DNA from: Verrucomicrobiia bacterium
Lineage (GTDB): Bacteria; Verrucomicrobiota; Verrucomicrobiia; Limisphaerales; UBA9464
Length of the DNA: 64,000 bases
NCBI GenBank assembly: GCA_019634635.1
Contig: JAHCBB010000019.1
Location: 1-64,000 of the forward strand
Direction of reading: 5' to 3'
In this document: in pieces, positions 17,850 to 27,233 of the stretch
How the letters are laid out: each line of letters opens with the position of its first letter
Position numbering within the stretch: the first letter of the stretch is position 1
The notes under the pieces: model-generated
Seen by the model: the letters and a program-made list of their open reading frames with translations, nothing else
Databases searched by the model: none
What the model was told of the DNA's origin: nothing
Program-made: the position numbers and the translations under genes

Positions 17850-18515
17850 ATGCCCGTACCGGAACCGATCGTCCTTTGGGGTGCCACCGGACAAGCACGA
17901 GTGCTCGCAGATTTTCTGCCGGAACTCGGGTTTGTCATTGAGGCGCTGATGGATCGCGACCCGGGGGTGCCATCCCTCCTGCCTGGCGTCCCGGTCTTCC
18001 GGGTCGAGGGGGCCTTCCGGGACTGGTTGCGCGCACGTCCAACTCCGCCTGCGGCGCTGGTGGCCATCGGTGGGGATCGCGGTGGCGACCGCCTGGGGAA
18101 CCAGCAGTGGCTCCGGGACGTCGGGTGCCGGTTGGTGACGGCAATCCATCCGCGGGCGATCGTTGCGGCGACTGCGCAAGTGGGCGCCGGCTCCCAGGTG
18201 CTGGCGGGCGCCGTGGTGGGGCCCGGTGCGGCTCTGGGCGAGGGCGTGATTGTGAACACCCGGGCCGGGGTGGATCATGAATGCCGTATTGGCGACGGGG
18301 TACATATCGCCCCAGGGGCAACCCTCTGCGGACTGGTGGTGGTGGGTGCCCTGACGTTCCTTGGGGCGGGAGCCGTGGTGCTGCCGCGGGTTCGAATCGG
18401 CGCCGGCACTGTGGTGGGTGCCGGGGCGGTGGTGACCCGGGACCTGCCGGACAACGTCGTTGCCTACGGCCAGCCGGCGAGGATCATCCGGACCCGACCG
18501 CTTCCGCTCGCCTGA
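17850..18515 (+). CDS. NeuD/PglD-like sugar O-acyltransferase
   Basis: About 221 residues. The N-terminal part is a PglD-type substrate domain (PIVLWGATGQARVLADFL). It is followed by a left-handed beta-helix of hexapeptide repeats (IHPRAIVAATAQVGAGSQVL through GAGAVVTRDLPDNVVAYG), ending in GQPARIIR, typical of sialic-acid/bacillosamine-type acyltransferases. The likely reaction is acetyl transfer from acetyl-CoA to a sugar amine or hydroxyl. ATG 17850 puts the family N-terminus at the right place; TTG 17817 is an alternative. It is the first gene of a tightly packed run continuing to 24252; the next gene overlaps it by 1 nt. Confidence 0.85.
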   Translation: MPVPEPIVLWGATGQARVLADFLPELGFVIEALMDRDPGVPSLLPGVPVFRVEGAFRDWLRARPTPPAALVAIGGDRGGDRLGNQQWLRDVGCRLVTAIHPRAIVAATAQVGAGSQVLAGAVVGPGAALGEGVIVNTRAGVDHECRIGDGVHIAPGATLCGLVVVGALTFLGAGAVVLPRVRIGAGTVVGAGAVVTRDLPDNVVAYGQPARIIRTRPLPLA

Positions 18516-19243
18516 TGAACGCGCACGATCCCAAGAATCCCGAGTTGATTGCCCGCATGGCCGCAGACGGCACGCTTCGGCAGTTGTCCCGCCAGTGGTT
18601 CGACCGCAGTTGCGAGTACCGTTACTCCTACAATTTCCGCTGGATGGGCCGGCCGATCATTCAATACCCGCAGGACATGATCGCGATGCAGGAAATCCTG
18701 TGGGAGGTCCGACCGGATGTGGTGATCGAGACCGGGATCGCGCACGGTGGCTCGCTGGTGTACTACGCGTCGCTGCTGGAATTGATCGGCGGGCCGGGCC
18801 GGGTGATCGGAGTGGACATCGAGATCCGGCCCCACAATCGGGTCGCGATCGAGACGCATCCGATGGCCCGGCGGATCACCTTGGTGGAGGGATCCTCGGT
18901 GGCATCCGACGTGGTGAACGAGGTCCGGAGGCTGGCCGCCGGAGCCCGCACCGTCCTGGTGGTGCTCGACTCCAACCATTCCCATGCGCACGTGCTGCAG
19001 GAACTGGAGGCCTATGCCCCCCTGGTGACCCGGGGCAGCTACCTGGTGGTGTTTGACACCGTGGTGGAGGACATGGACCCGGCGCTCGTTGCGGGGCGTC
19101 CCTGGTCCCGTGGCGACAATGCCAAGACCGCGGTGCACGCGTTCCTGCAAACCACAAAGCGATTTGAGGTGGACCGCGAGCTGGAAGGAAAACTGCTGCT
19201 GACCGTCGCGCCGGACGGTTATCTCCGGCGTGTCGCCGACTGA
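18515..19243 (+). CDS. CmcI/cephalosporin-hydroxylase-like methyltransferase
   Basis: 242 residues of the CmcI (cephalosporin hydroxylase) family, in practice SAM-dependent O-methyltransferases such as rhamnosyl O-methyltransferases. Motifs: NFRWMGRPIIQYPQDMIAMQ, the SAM-binding VVIETGIAHGGSL, GVDIEIRPHNR, LVVLDSNHSHAHV and DTVVEDMDP. The context suggests methylation of a surface sugar. The start ATG shares its A with the preceding stop codon (TGATG), indicating translational coupling. The next gene begins after 31 nt. Confidence 0.87.
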   Translation: MNAHDPKNPELIARMAADGTLRQLSRQWFDRSCEYRYSYNFRWMGRPIIQYPQDMIAMQEILWEVRPDVVIETGIAHGGSLVYYASLLELIGGPGRVIGVDIEIRPHNRVAIETHPMARRITLVEGSSVASDVVNEVRRLAAGARTVLVVLDSNHSHAHVLQELEAYAPLVTRGSYLVVFDTVVEDMDPALVAGRPWSRGDNAKTAVHAFLQTTKRFEVDRELEGKLLLTVAPDGYLRRVAD

Positions 19244-19274
19244 ACCCCGCGCAGAGCCTACCTGTTTGACGTCC

Positions 19275-20438
19275 ATGACGGCTGCCGTTCCCGAAGCCAC
19301 GACGCGGATTCCGGTCTCCGGTCCGTGGATCACCGAACGTGAAATTCGATACGTCACCGACGCCGTGACGCATGCGTGGTACAGCAATGCCGGCTGCTGG
19401 CATGAGCGGTTTGAAAAGGCGTTTGCAGTTCACCTCGGGGTTCCCTTTGCCACAGCGCTGCCCTCCTGCACCTCCGCGATCCACCTGTCGTTGGCGGCGC
19501 TCGGGATCGGACCGGGCGATGAGGTCATCGTACCGGACATCACCTGGATCGCCACGGTGGCTCCGGTGCACTACGTGGGGGCGACTCCGGTGTTTGCCGA
19601 TGTGGATCCGGAAACCTGGGTGATCACCGCCGAAACACTGAAGGACTGCCTGACATCCCGATCCCGGGCGATCATCCCGGTGGATCTTTACGGCGGCATG
19701 CCGGACTACGAACCCCTGCTGCGGGTGGCCGCGGATCACGGATTGCCGGTCATTGAGGATGCGGCGGAGGCGGTGGGGTCTACGTACCAGGGCCGGCCGG
19801 CCGGGAGTCTGGGGGCAACGGGGGTGTTCAGCTTTCATGGATCCAAGACGCTGACGACCGGAGAAGGGGGTTTGCTGGGGACGCGGGATGAGGGCCTTTT
19901 CCGGCGCGTGCTGCACCTGCGGGACCATGGGCGGGAGCCCGGGGACCGCCACTTCTGCAACACCGCGGTAGGGTTCAAGTACAAAATGAGCGCGATGCAG
20001 GCTGCGCTTGGTCTGGCCCAGTTGGAACGGGTGGGCGACCTGGTGGCGCGCAAGCGCGAGATCTTTGGGTGGTACCGGGAGCGATTGGCCAACCTGCCAG
20101 GTGTTTCCCTGAACGTGGAGCCGGCCTACTGCCGGAACAGTTACTGGATGGTGACAGCGGTCTGGGAGCGGGAGGGGCGGCCCGGTCAACGGGAGGTTCA
20201 GGACGCATTGGAACGGCGGGGCATTGATTCCCGGCCGTTTTTTCATCCATTGAGCTCCCTCCCGGCCTACCGGGATCATCCGCAGGCGGTCCTTGCCCGG
20301 TCTCGCAACCGGGTGGCCCATGACCTGGACGGCCGGGCTCTGAACCTGCCCTCGGCTCTCAACCTGACCGAGGCGCAGGTGGATCGCGTGTGCCGGGAGT
20401 TTCGTGACGTGATTTCCCGGGGCGACAAGGGCGCATGA
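19275..20438 (+). CDS. DegT/DnrJ/EryC1/StrS aminotransferase
   Basis: 387 residues. A PLP enzyme that usually transaminates a nucleotide-linked keto-sugar. Visible features: SNAGCWHERFEKAF, LPSCTSAIHLSLAALGIGPG, VIVPDITWIATVAP, VIEDAAEAVGS, and the PLP lysine in FSFHGSKTLTTGEGG. ATG 19275 is chosen; an in-frame start at 19230 would overlap the methyltransferase gene. It overlaps the next glycosyltransferase by 4 nt (ATGA). Together with the NeuD-like acyltransferase it suggests synthesis of an N-acylated amino sugar. Confidence 0.92.
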   Translation: MTAAVPEATTRIPVSGPWITEREIRYVTDAVTHAWYSNAGCWHERFEKAFAVHLGVPFATALPSCTSAIHLSLAALGIGPGDEVIVPDITWIATVAPVHYVGATPVFADVDPETWVITAETLKDCLTSRSRAIIPVDLYGGMPDYEPLLRVAADHGLPVIEDAAEAVGSTYQGRPAGSLGATGVFSFHGSKTLTTGEGGLLGTRDEGLFRRVLHLRDHGREPGDRHFCNTAVGFKYKMSAMQAALGLAQLERVGDLVARKREIFGWYRERLANLPGVSLNVEPAYCRNSYWMVTAVWEREGRPGQREVQDALERRGIDSRPFFHPLSSLPAYRDHPQAVLARSRNRVAHDLDGRALNLPSALNLTEAQVDRVCREFRDVISRGDKGA

Positions 20439-21520
20439 ACGAACCGTTCTTTTCCGTTCTGCTGCCCACCCGAAACCGATCGGAGATTGTCCCGGGCGCA
20501 ATCCAGAGCATTCTAGGGCAATCGTTCGACGACTTCGAGTTGGTGATCTCCGACAACGACGAGTCACCGGAGGCGACCCGGAATGCCGTGGCAGCGTTTC
20601 GGGATCCGCGCATCCGCTATTTCCGGACCTCCGGCGACCTGCCGATGCATGACAATTGGGAGCATGCACGGCGCCAGGCGCTCGGACGCTGGCTGCTGGT
20701 GGTTGAGGACAAGCAACGATTGACCCCGACCGCCCTGGCAACGCTTCACGGCATCTGCCGGGATCATCCCGGCTCCCTGGTCTCGTACCCGCCCGTCAAC
20801 GCCTGTGCCGACCACCTTGCCGGCCCGTCGGGCGCGCCGGACGTCCAACGGTTTACTTGCGAGCAGGTGGTCGAGGAATTCTGCCGGTTCTCGCCGTTAT
20901 TCTGGAACATCTTTCCCCGCGGGCTGACTTCGGCGACGCCCCGGGCAGTGATGGATGCCATCGCGTCATGCAGTCCCACGGGCATGGTCTTTTCGTGGGT
21001 CAACCCGGATTACGCGTACGGATTTCAGGCCCTGTCGCGGGCGCCAGACCTCTGGTTCGTGAATGAGGACATCATCTATGTGCCGCTTTCGGTGGGGCGC
21101 ACCGGGCGGTATTCCAACGGTTTATCCGGAGCCCGGAAGGAGGCCCAGGCCCGCAAGTTCTTTGCGAGCCTGCCCGTACCGGAATCGGAGTTCCTCGGGG
21201 ACGTTCCGGTGCCGACGCTTTGGCTGTGGGTGAACCCGGTGTTGTACGACTTCCGGAAATTTTACAGGCGTCCGGGACACACGCCGTCGGTGGACTGGAT
21301 CGGCTACTTTGCCCAGTGCGGTCACATCATCCTGGTCGGCCGCGAATGGGGGGCGGACATGTCGGACGAAATCCGCCTGTGGTGGACTGCGTTGAAGCGT
21401 CGGGGTCCGATCTTTCTTTCCCGGGTGTTATTTCGGATCGGCATCCGGTCCGTGAAGGGACTTGCCGGTCGCTTAAAAAACCGCCTTCGTCACCGGGACC
21501 TCGGGCAGGCAGCATCATGA
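20435..21520 (+). CDS. Family 2 glycosyltransferase
   Basis: 361 residues with a GT-A fold N-terminus: FSVLLPTRNRSEIVPGAIQSI, then DFELVISDNDESPEATRN and LLVVEDKQRLTP. The DxD-like metal site appears as VEDKQ rather than the usual DDD, so the acidic pair is altered. The C-terminal 150 residues have no obvious TM helices and are of unknown role. Overlaps its neighbours by 4 nt at both ends. It likely adds a sugar in the surface glycan built by this operon. Confidence 0.85.
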   Translation: MNEPFFSVLLPTRNRSEIVPGAIQSILGQSFDDFELVISDNDESPEATRNAVAAFRDPRIRYFRTSGDLPMHDNWEHARRQALGRWLLVVEDKQRLTPTALATLHGICRDHPGSLVSYPPVNACADHLAGPSGAPDVQRFTCEQVVEEFCRFSPLFWNIFPRGLTSATPRAVMDAIASCSPTGMVFSWVNPDYAYGFQALSRAPDLWFVNEDIIYVPLSVGRTGRYSNGLSGARKEAQARKFFASLPVPESEFLGDVPVPTLWLWVNPVLYDFRKFYRRPGHTPSVDWIGYFAQCGHIILVGREWGADMSDEIRLWWTALKRRGPIFLSRVLFRIGIRSVKGLAGRLKNRLRHRDLGQAAS

Positions 21521-24252
21521 AATCTGAATCGAACATTATCAGCCGCAGAACCGGCGGCCTGGCAGGGACTGTGGCCCTGGTCGGGTTGGTCCTCTTCGGC
21601 CTTTGGCGCGAAAGCCTGATCCCATCGCAAATGGCTTTTTCCAACGATGCGCCCCTTGGCCTGATGACGGCGTATTCGGAATATCGGTGGGGCAATTTTC
21701 TCGGAGGGAGCTGGGTGCCATTGGTGTGGCTGGGAAGCCCGGCACTGCCCCTGCAGCCCTCGTTCACCAATCTACTGTACTTGGTTCTGGGGCCGATCCT
21801 TTTCGGAAAATTCGCCGCTCCGCTGTCCCTGCTGTTCCTTGGCGGGGCCGCCGCCGTTTTCGCCCGGGCCTGCGGATTCTCGCGTCCCGTGGCCGTTTTG
21901 GTGGCCTTGGCGGCCGCGTTGAACACCAACTTCGTCTCCCATGCCGGCTGGGGGCTCGGCGCCCGCGCCTCGACCCTGGCGTTCGTGTTCCTTGCGCTGG
22001 CGGCGTTGTCGGCTGCGGAGGGTCGTCGCTTCTGGGCGCGCGGGCTGCTGGCCGGCATTGCGGTGGGATTTGCCGTGATCGAGGGGGCGGATGTCGGGGC
22101 CATTTTCAGCCTATATGTCGCCGCGTACGCGCTGGTGACCGGGTGGCTGACGTCGAGCGAAGGCAGCAAGAGCTCGAGATGGATCCCGACCTTCGGACGT
22201 CTGGCGCTCGTCGCGGTGTGCGCGGGTTGGATCGCCTCCTATGTGTTGTCCACGCTGGTAGGAACCCAGATCCAGGGGGTTGCTGTCCTTGGGGAGACGC
22301 CGGCGGCGCGGCAGCAGCGCTGGGAGTTCATCACCGGTTGGAGCTTTCCCAAGCTGGAAGTGGTGCGGATCGCGGTCCCCGGGATCATGGGGTACCGGAT
22401 GGATACCCCCGACGGGGGCGCGTACTGGGGGAACGTCGGTCAGGATGGGACTCCGCGCCTCCGGTTCAACGGCGGTGGCGAATACGCGGGCGTGCTGGTG
22501 CTGATCGTTGCCGGATGGGCCCTGGCCCGCGCCGCATCGCGATCCGGACGGCAGCCCTTCACGGATCGCGAGCGCCGTCTGATTGCGTTCTGGGGTGTGG
22601 TCTGCCTGGTTTCCCTGCTGCTGGCCTTTGGTCGGTTTGCCCCGTTCTACCGGCTGATCTACTCGCTGCCCTACCTCTCCACGATCCGGGTGCCGATGAA
22701 ATTTCTGCACGTCATGCATCTGGGGTTGTTCGTGCTGTTCGCCTACGGGCTCCAGGGTTTATGGCGGTTGTATGTCGCGGTGCCCTCCGTGCGGCGCGGC
22801 GGCCTGATGGACCAGGTGGCGGGCTGGTGGCGGGACGCCCGTGGGTTCGACCGGACGTGGAGCCGCGCGCTGGCGGGGCTTGCAATCGGCGCGCTCGGAG
22901 TGGCGCTGGTGTATGCGGCCAGTCTGCCGGCCCTGGCCGCGCATATCGCGCATGCGGGTTTTCCCGGGAATGAAGGGCAGGGGATGGCGGGGTTCAGCGT
23001 GTTCGAGGTCGGGCTGTTCGCGGGTTTCGTCGTCCTGAATGCGACCCTTCTGGCCCTCGTGTGCTCCGGTCGCTTCAGCGGAGGCCGCGGCGCCATGGCC
23101 GCAGTGTTGCTTGGCGGGGTGCTGGTGGTGGACCTGGGCCGCGCCGCGGTACCATTCATTCAGCACTATGACTACCAGCGGCGCTATGCCTCGAACCCGG
23201 TGCTGGAATTCCTGGCGCGCCAGCCGTGGGAACAGCGGGTGACGGCGCGCTATTTCCCCGACATCCGGCAGACCCTGACGAGCCCGGACGATGGCACCTG
23301 GCCGGCCGTGCAGAACCAGTGGATGGAACAGCAGTTCCCCTACAGCACTCTTCATACGGCCGACATCTGGCAGATGCCCCGCATGCCGGAATGGGACGCC
23401 GAATACCTCCAAAAGTTTCGTCCCACGGCCCCGTCCGACCTGGGCCGCATCGGCCGCATGTGGCAGCTCGCGAACGTGCGCTACATCATCGCCGCCCGGG
23501 GCATGGTGGCGGAGCTCAACCGCTTGTTTGATCCCGAGCAGCAGCGGTTCAAGCCGGTTCTTGGGTTTGATCTCGCACCCAAGCCCGGTTCGCCCACCGA
23601 CGGCCGGGTGGGCCTCGACGACATCACCGCGGTGGTGAACCCGTCCGGACAATACGCCGTGATCGAGAACGGCACGGCCCTTCCGCGGGCACGCCTGTTC
23701 AGCGGATGGGAGGTGTTGCCGGATTCCGATGCCGCCCTCAGACGGCTCGCGGATCCGGCATTCCGACCCGAGTCCACCGTGGTGCTGGCCGAGGCCCCGG
23801 TGTTGCCCGGGGGGGAGACCCTGAATGAATCGCCGGGCGGTGCGCCAGGTGAGGCGGTCATCACGGCATGGGCTCCCAAGCGGGTCACCCTCCGCACAAT
23901 GGCCGCCCAGCCCGCCGTGCTGCTACTGAACGATCGGTGGGATTCTTCGTGGCAGGCCACGGTGGACGGGCAGGTGGTGCCGATTTTGAGGGCCAATTTT
24001 CTGATGCGCGGCGTCGCGGTGCCGGCGGGGGAGCATACGGTGGAGTTTCGCTACAAGCCGGACATGCGGATGCTTTGGGTCAGCCTGACTGCCATTGGCG
24101 TCGCCCTCGGCGTGGGTGTTTGGCTCGTTGTCGGTCTGCCTCCCGGCGCCGCGGGAAAGGAGCCGGAGGCGGAAACGCCTCCATTGGACCCCGACCTCCA
24201 ATCCCGCAAATCTCCAACGCCTGTCGCCCGTGGGGCGCAGACCCGACGTTGA
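21517..24252 (+). CDS. YfhO-like multispanning membrane protein
   Basis: 911 residues with about a dozen hydrophobic segments (for example TVALVGLVLFGLW, LLFLGGAAAVFARACGF, LTAIGVALGVGVWLVVGL) and an extended loop domain. The C-terminal stretch LLNDRWDSSWQATVDGQ followed by RGVAVPAGEHTVEFRYKPD is a hallmark of YfhO-type proteins, predicted glycosyltransferase-C-like or glycan-modifying membrane proteins. ATG 21517 overlaps the preceding stop by 4 nt; the longer frame from 21220 is rejected because it lies inside the GT2 gene. Last gene of the run; a convergent methyltransferase ends 20 nt downstream. Confidence 0.85.
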   Translation: MKSESNIISRRTGGLAGTVALVGLVLFGLWRESLIPSQMAFSNDAPLGLMTAYSEYRWGNFLGGSWVPLVWLGSPALPLQPSFTNLLYLVLGPILFGKFAAPLSLLFLGGAAAVFARACGFSRPVAVLVALAAALNTNFVSHAGWGLGARASTLAFVFLALAALSAAEGRRFWARGLLAGIAVGFAVIEGADVGAIFSLYVAAYALVTGWLTSSEGSKSSRWIPTFGRLALVAVCAGWIASYVLSTLVGTQIQGVAVLGETPAARQQRWEFITGWSFPKLEVVRIAVPGIMGYRMDTPDGGAYWGNVGQDGTPRLRFNGGGEYAGVLVLIVAGWALARAASRSGRQPFTDRERRLIAFWGVVCLVSLLLAFGRFAPFYRLIYSLPYLSTIRVPMKFLHVMHLGLFVLFAYGLQGLWRLYVAVPSVRRGGLMDQVAGWWRDARGFDRTWSRALAGLAIGALGVALVYAASLPALAAHIAHAGFPGNEGQGMAGFSVFEVGLFAGFVVLNATLLALVCSGRFSGGRGAMAAVLLGGVLVVDLGRAAVPFIQHYDYQRRYASNPVLEFLARQPWEQRVTARYFPDIRQTLTSPDDGTWPAVQNQWMEQQFPYSTLHTADIWQMPRMPEWDAEYLQKFRPTAPSDLGRIGRMWQLANVRYIIAARGMVAELNRLFDPEQQRFKPVLGFDLAPKPGSPTDGRVGLDDITAVVNPSGQYAVIENGTALPRARLFSGWEVLPDSDAALRRLADPAFRPESTVVLAEAPVLPGGETLNESPGGAPGEAVITAWAPKRVTLRTMAAQPAVLLLNDRWDSSWQATVDGQVVPILRANFLMRGVAVPAGEHTVEFRYKPDMRMLWVSLTAIGVALGVGVWLVVGLPPGAAGKEPEAETPPLDPDLQSRKSPTPVARGAQTRR

Positions 24253-24271
24253 GCTGACGTGGTATCCCGCC

Positions 24272-25009
24272 TCACCTCAGGGCGGTCCAAACCTTCCGCG
24301 GGAAGTGCGGCAGAGCCCGGACCACTTCGCGCAGCATTCGGGGAGACATCTGGGAGGGAACCGTGGCCCGGACATAGGCGCGTGGATGCACCAGGTCCGT
24401 CGGCCAGGGGCGGGCCTCGGCCTGGGCCTCCGGAAAATCGCCCAGCCGGTCCCGCCGGACGAATGCGAAGAGATTCTGCACATACCACCAGGCAACGGCG
24501 GCATCGCCCCAGAGTTGCGGACGCAGACAGTCGAGCACCGCGAACCCCTCGGCTTCGAATCGCGGGATCCAGTAGCTGGGCCACTGCTCATTGACGTGGT
24601 GCGTTCCGCCCTGTCCGGGCACGGCGGCCGAGAACAAAACCACATCTCCGAGGCGGCAGAGGTCTGCGACCAGGCCCTCGGCCCGGGATCCGGGAAGGTG
24701 TTCGGCGACCTCGAGGCAGCTCACCAGGTCGAAGCGTCGGTCCAGGGCGAGCGGTTGGCAGAGGTCGCGCCGGAGAAACCGGTCCGCGGGAATCTTGAGC
24801 TGGTCCGCGCGCACATAGGGGCCGTCAATTCCCGTCACTTCGCACCCCGCTTCGAGATACTCCCGGGCCCAGGCGCCGGCGCCGCAGCCGACGTCCACGA
24901 CGCTTCGCGCGGGAAACAATCGGAGGATTTTCGGGACGACCGTCTGGGCCGAGGCGGCTGAATCCTCCTGGAGGCCGTCGTAGTAGCGGGATGAGTAGGT
25001 CAGGGCCAT
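24272..25009 (-). CDS. Class I SAM-dependent methyltransferase
   Basis: 245 residues. Motif I is VVDVGCGAGAWAREYLEAG, with FDLVSCLEVAEHLPG as motif IV/post region and HVNEQWPSYWIPRFEAEGF further on. It belongs to the broad Methyltransf_11/23 type often found in polysaccharide clusters. Start ATG 25009 fits the family N-terminus; the longer frame to 25270 overlaps the glutamate dehydrogenase gene and is rejected. Converges with the YfhO-like gene. Substrate unknown. Confidence 0.85.
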   Translation of the reverse strand: MALTYSSRYYDGLQEDSAASAQTVVPKILRLFPARSVVDVGCGAGAWAREYLEAGCEVTGIDGPYVRADQLKIPADRFLRRDLCQPLALDRRFDLVSCLEVAEHLPGSRAEGLVADLCRLGDVVLFSAAVPGQGGTHHVNEQWPSYWIPRFEAEGFAVLDCLRPQLWGDAAVAWWYVQNLFAFVRRDRLGDFPEAQAEARPWPTDLVHPRAYVRATVPSQMSPRMLREVVRALPHFPRKVWTALR

Positions 25010-25074
25010 GAGGAAATCGGCAGGGCAATGGTGGTTGGACCGAAGTTCTGATTTCCAGCGGGAACCCGCGGACT

Positions 25075-26346
25075 TCACGGAAACAGGCCGCGCATCTTCT
25101 TCGCCTCCCAGACGCGGCCGATCCCAAGACCCAACGCGGCCGCTCGCATGGAAATGTTCTCGCGGCGTGATCGTTGGAGGGTTTGACCAAACGCCGTCTC
25201 CAGAATGCGAAACAGCCGGTCCATGACCTCGCCCTCGCCCCAGAAAAACGACTGGAGCCCCTGAACCCATTCGAAGTAGCTGACCACAACGCCCCCGGCG
25301 TTGCAGAGGATGTCCGGGATCACAAAGACTTCATCGCGGGCTTCGAGGATGGCGTCCGCCTCGGGCGTGGTGGGACCGTTGGCCCCCTCGGCGAGGATCC
25401 GGCAGCGGAGGCGTCCGGCATTGACCTGGGTGATCTGCCGCTCCATCGCCGCTGGCACGAGAACGTCGCAGGACAGCTCCAGCAGGTCGGCATTGGAAAT
25501 CGTCTCGGCCTCCGGATACCCCGCGAGGGTTCCGTGCGCCTGGGCCCAGGCATCCACATGCGGCATGTCGAGCCCCCGCGCATGATACACGCCGCCGTTG
25601 GCGTCGCTCACCGCAAGGATGCGCAGTCCCTGGCGCGACAGGGAGTGGGCGGCGACGGCGCCGACGTTGCCATAGCCCTGAACGACCGCACTGCCTCCGG
25701 ACGCCTGGATCCCAAGGGTGTCCATGGCCCGGCCGGCGAGGTACGCCACGCCGCGTCCTGTGGCTTCCCGACGGCCCAGCGAGCCCCCGATGCCCACCGG
25801 CTTCCCGGTGACCACCCCCGGCACTGAATGGCCGGCATGGACCGAGAACGTGTCCATCATCCAGGCCATCGTTTGCTCATTGGTGCCCATGTCGGGGGCC
25901 GGGATGTCCACGTGCGGTCCGATGAAGCCCACCAATTCCTGGGTGAACCGACGGGTCAGGCGCTCCAGCTCGGAGGCCGACAGGCGGCGGGGATCCACCG
26001 TGACGCCACCCTTGGCGCCGCCGTAGGGCAGGCCCGCGAGCGCGCATTTCCAGCTCATCCACATGGCCAGCGCCGCCACCTCGCCGAGGGACACTTCGGG
26101 GTGGTAGCGCATCCCTCCCTTGGTGGGGCCAAGGGTCATGTGATGTTGCACCCGAAATCCGGAAAAGACGCGCAGATCCCCGCCATCCATGCGCACCGGT
26201 ACCGCGACCACGAGGGATCTCTTGGGGACCTTGAGGTGTTCTCGTTCGGCCTGCGGGATCTCCAACCGGTCGGCGACCCCGTCGAACTGACGGCAGGCCA
26301 TGTCGTAGGTGGGGTCGGAATACAGGCTGCCGGAAAGCGCTTCCAT
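25075..26346 (-). CDS. Glu/Leu/Phe/Val dehydrogenase (probable glutamate dehydrogenase)
   Basis: 423 residues, full length for hexameric GDH. It interconverts glutamate and 2-oxoglutarate plus ammonia with NAD(P). N-terminal catalytic domain: GGMRYHPEVS, KCALAGLPYGGAKGGV (substrate and catalytic lysines), VDIPAPDMGTNEQTMAW. Rossmann domain: VVQGYGNVGAVAAHSL and FVIPDILCNAGGVVVSYFEWVQ. ATG 26346 matches the family N-terminus. Cofactor preference cannot be decided by eye. Monocistronic; 65 nt separate it from the downstream methyltransferase. Confidence 0.92.
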   Translation of the reverse strand: MEALSGSLYSDPTYDMACRQFDGVADRLEIPQAEREHLKVPKRSLVVAVPVRMDGGDLRVFSGFRVQHHMTLGPTKGGMRYHPEVSLGEVAALAMWMSWKCALAGLPYGGAKGGVTVDPRRLSASELERLTRRFTQELVGFIGPHVDIPAPDMGTNEQTMAWMMDTFSVHAGHSVPGVVTGKPVGIGGSLGRREATGRGVAYLAGRAMDTLGIQASGGSAVVQGYGNVGAVAAHSLSRQGLRILAVSDANGGVYHARGLDMPHVDAWAQAHGTLAGYPEAETISNADLLELSCDVLVPAAMERQITQVNAGRLRCRILAEGANGPTTPEADAILEARDEVFVIPDILCNAGGVVVSYFEWVQGLQSFFWGEGEVMDRLFRILETAFGQTLQRSRRENISMRAAALGLGIGRVWEAKKMRGLFP

Positions 26347-26440
26347 CGGCGGCCAAGGAAGCCACAACCGCGATCGGACGCAATCCCGGGTCCCTCGTCC
26401 CCGTGTCCAGAGCTTCACCACCGGGTGATGTCGAGGGTAC

Positions 26441-26456
26441 GAGGCTCCGCCGAGCC
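26441..26456 (+). repeat. Interspersed GC-rich stem-loop motif
   Basis: GAGGCTCCGCCGAGCC can fold as GGCTC/GAGCC with a CGCC loop. Related versions lie at 33421-33443 (reverse strand) and 50870-50893. All three are in intergenic sequence. Role unknown. Confidence 0.35.
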
Positions 26457-26534
26457 GTTGATCTGTCATTCGTTCGGAACCGGAGAGGGCGCCTGGATCC
26501 AAGGAATTGGAACTCAGGCGTTTTGCGGGAAAAG

Positions 26535-26561
26535 TGGCGGGAGTGGCGGGGCTCGAACCCG
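26535..26561 (-). repeat. Displaced 3' end of tRNA-Asp (att-like direct repeat)
   Basis: These 27 nt are identical to 28022-28048, the last 27 nt of the tRNA-Asp gene, covering CCA, discriminator, 3' acceptor strand and most of the T arm. Orientation is the same. The fragment lies on the 3' side of the tRNA, exactly where integration into a tRNA 3' end would leave the second attachment copy. No complete tRNA can be folded here. Confidence 0.75.
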
Positions 26562-26813
26562 GTTTGCACCGGTGCGGGAATCGTCGTCAGTGTGCGTGAA
26601 ATCCGCGGATCTACCGGACGATCCTGCTGTTGTGGTGAATGAGAGATAGCACGGTCACCACGCACCCAAGCGAAGAAAAACGACGAAACTCTGTCAGGAA
26701 TTGTCAGGAACGCATGGCCGCTCAGCGAACCTCCTCCGCAATCCTTGGAGGCGCAGTTTCGGCGGAGCGAACGGGGGGGAAGGTGGAGGCGATGGCGTTC
26801 GGTCCAACCATCG

Positions 26814-27233
26814 TCAAGCCTTGGGCTCGAATCGGACGACGTCGGCAAACCGGTCAAAGTCCCGGTCAAAGGAAGCGACCGGCAGTTTCGATTCAACGGC
26901 GCACGCCGCGAGATAAGCATCAACCAGGTGAACTCCGGTTTTCTTGACCCGTTCCAGCGCGTCCAGCAACCGGTCTCTTTCCGCAAGGCGGACGCTCGAA
27001 CGCTGGACGAACTCCAGCAACAACTCCGCAACCTGTTTTCTGGGTTTCTTGAAAAACGATTCGAGAGTGAAGGCGGTCTCGGCAAGCACCAGCGGTGAGA
27101 GCTCCAGGAGAACGTCGCCGCGTTCGGCACTCTCCATGAGGCCCGAGGCCGCCGCGAACATTGGAGCCGGCTCTCCGGTGAAGAACCGGAGCAGAATGTT
27201 CGAGTCGAGGTGATAGTGCGGGACACTCATCAA
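26814..27233 (-). CDS. PIN-domain toxin, VapC type
   Basis: 139 residues. PIN-fold acidic residues are in place: Asp in YHLDSNILLRFF (residue ~10), Glu in LVLAETAFTL, Asp in HLVDAYLAACA and Asp in VASFDRDFDRF. VapC toxins are Mg-dependent RNases that cleave tRNA or rRNA. It overlaps the upstream antitoxin by 4 nt, the usual vapBC layout. Located inside the tRNA-Asp-bounded segment. Confidence 0.85.
   Translation of the reverse strand: MMSVPHYHLDSNILLRFFTGEPAPMFAAASGLMESAERGDVLLELSPLVLAETAFTLESFFKKPRKQVAELLLEFVQRSSVRLAERDRLLDALERVKKTGVHLVDAYLAACAVESKLPVASFDRDFDRFADVVRFEPKA

Larger units (their letters stand above)
26347..26813. other. Intergenic region with displaced tRNA-Asp 3' fragment
   Basis: 467 nt with no convincing gene. 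It contains a GC-rich hairpin-like motif at 26441-26456 and a 27-nt copy of the tRNA-Asp 3' end at 26535-26561. Otherwise nothing is recognised. Confidence 0.6.

Noticed and set aside
26535..26561. A second tRNA gene
   Set aside because: Only the 3' 27 nt match tRNA-Asp; no D arm or anticodon arm can be formed upstream, so it is a fragment.
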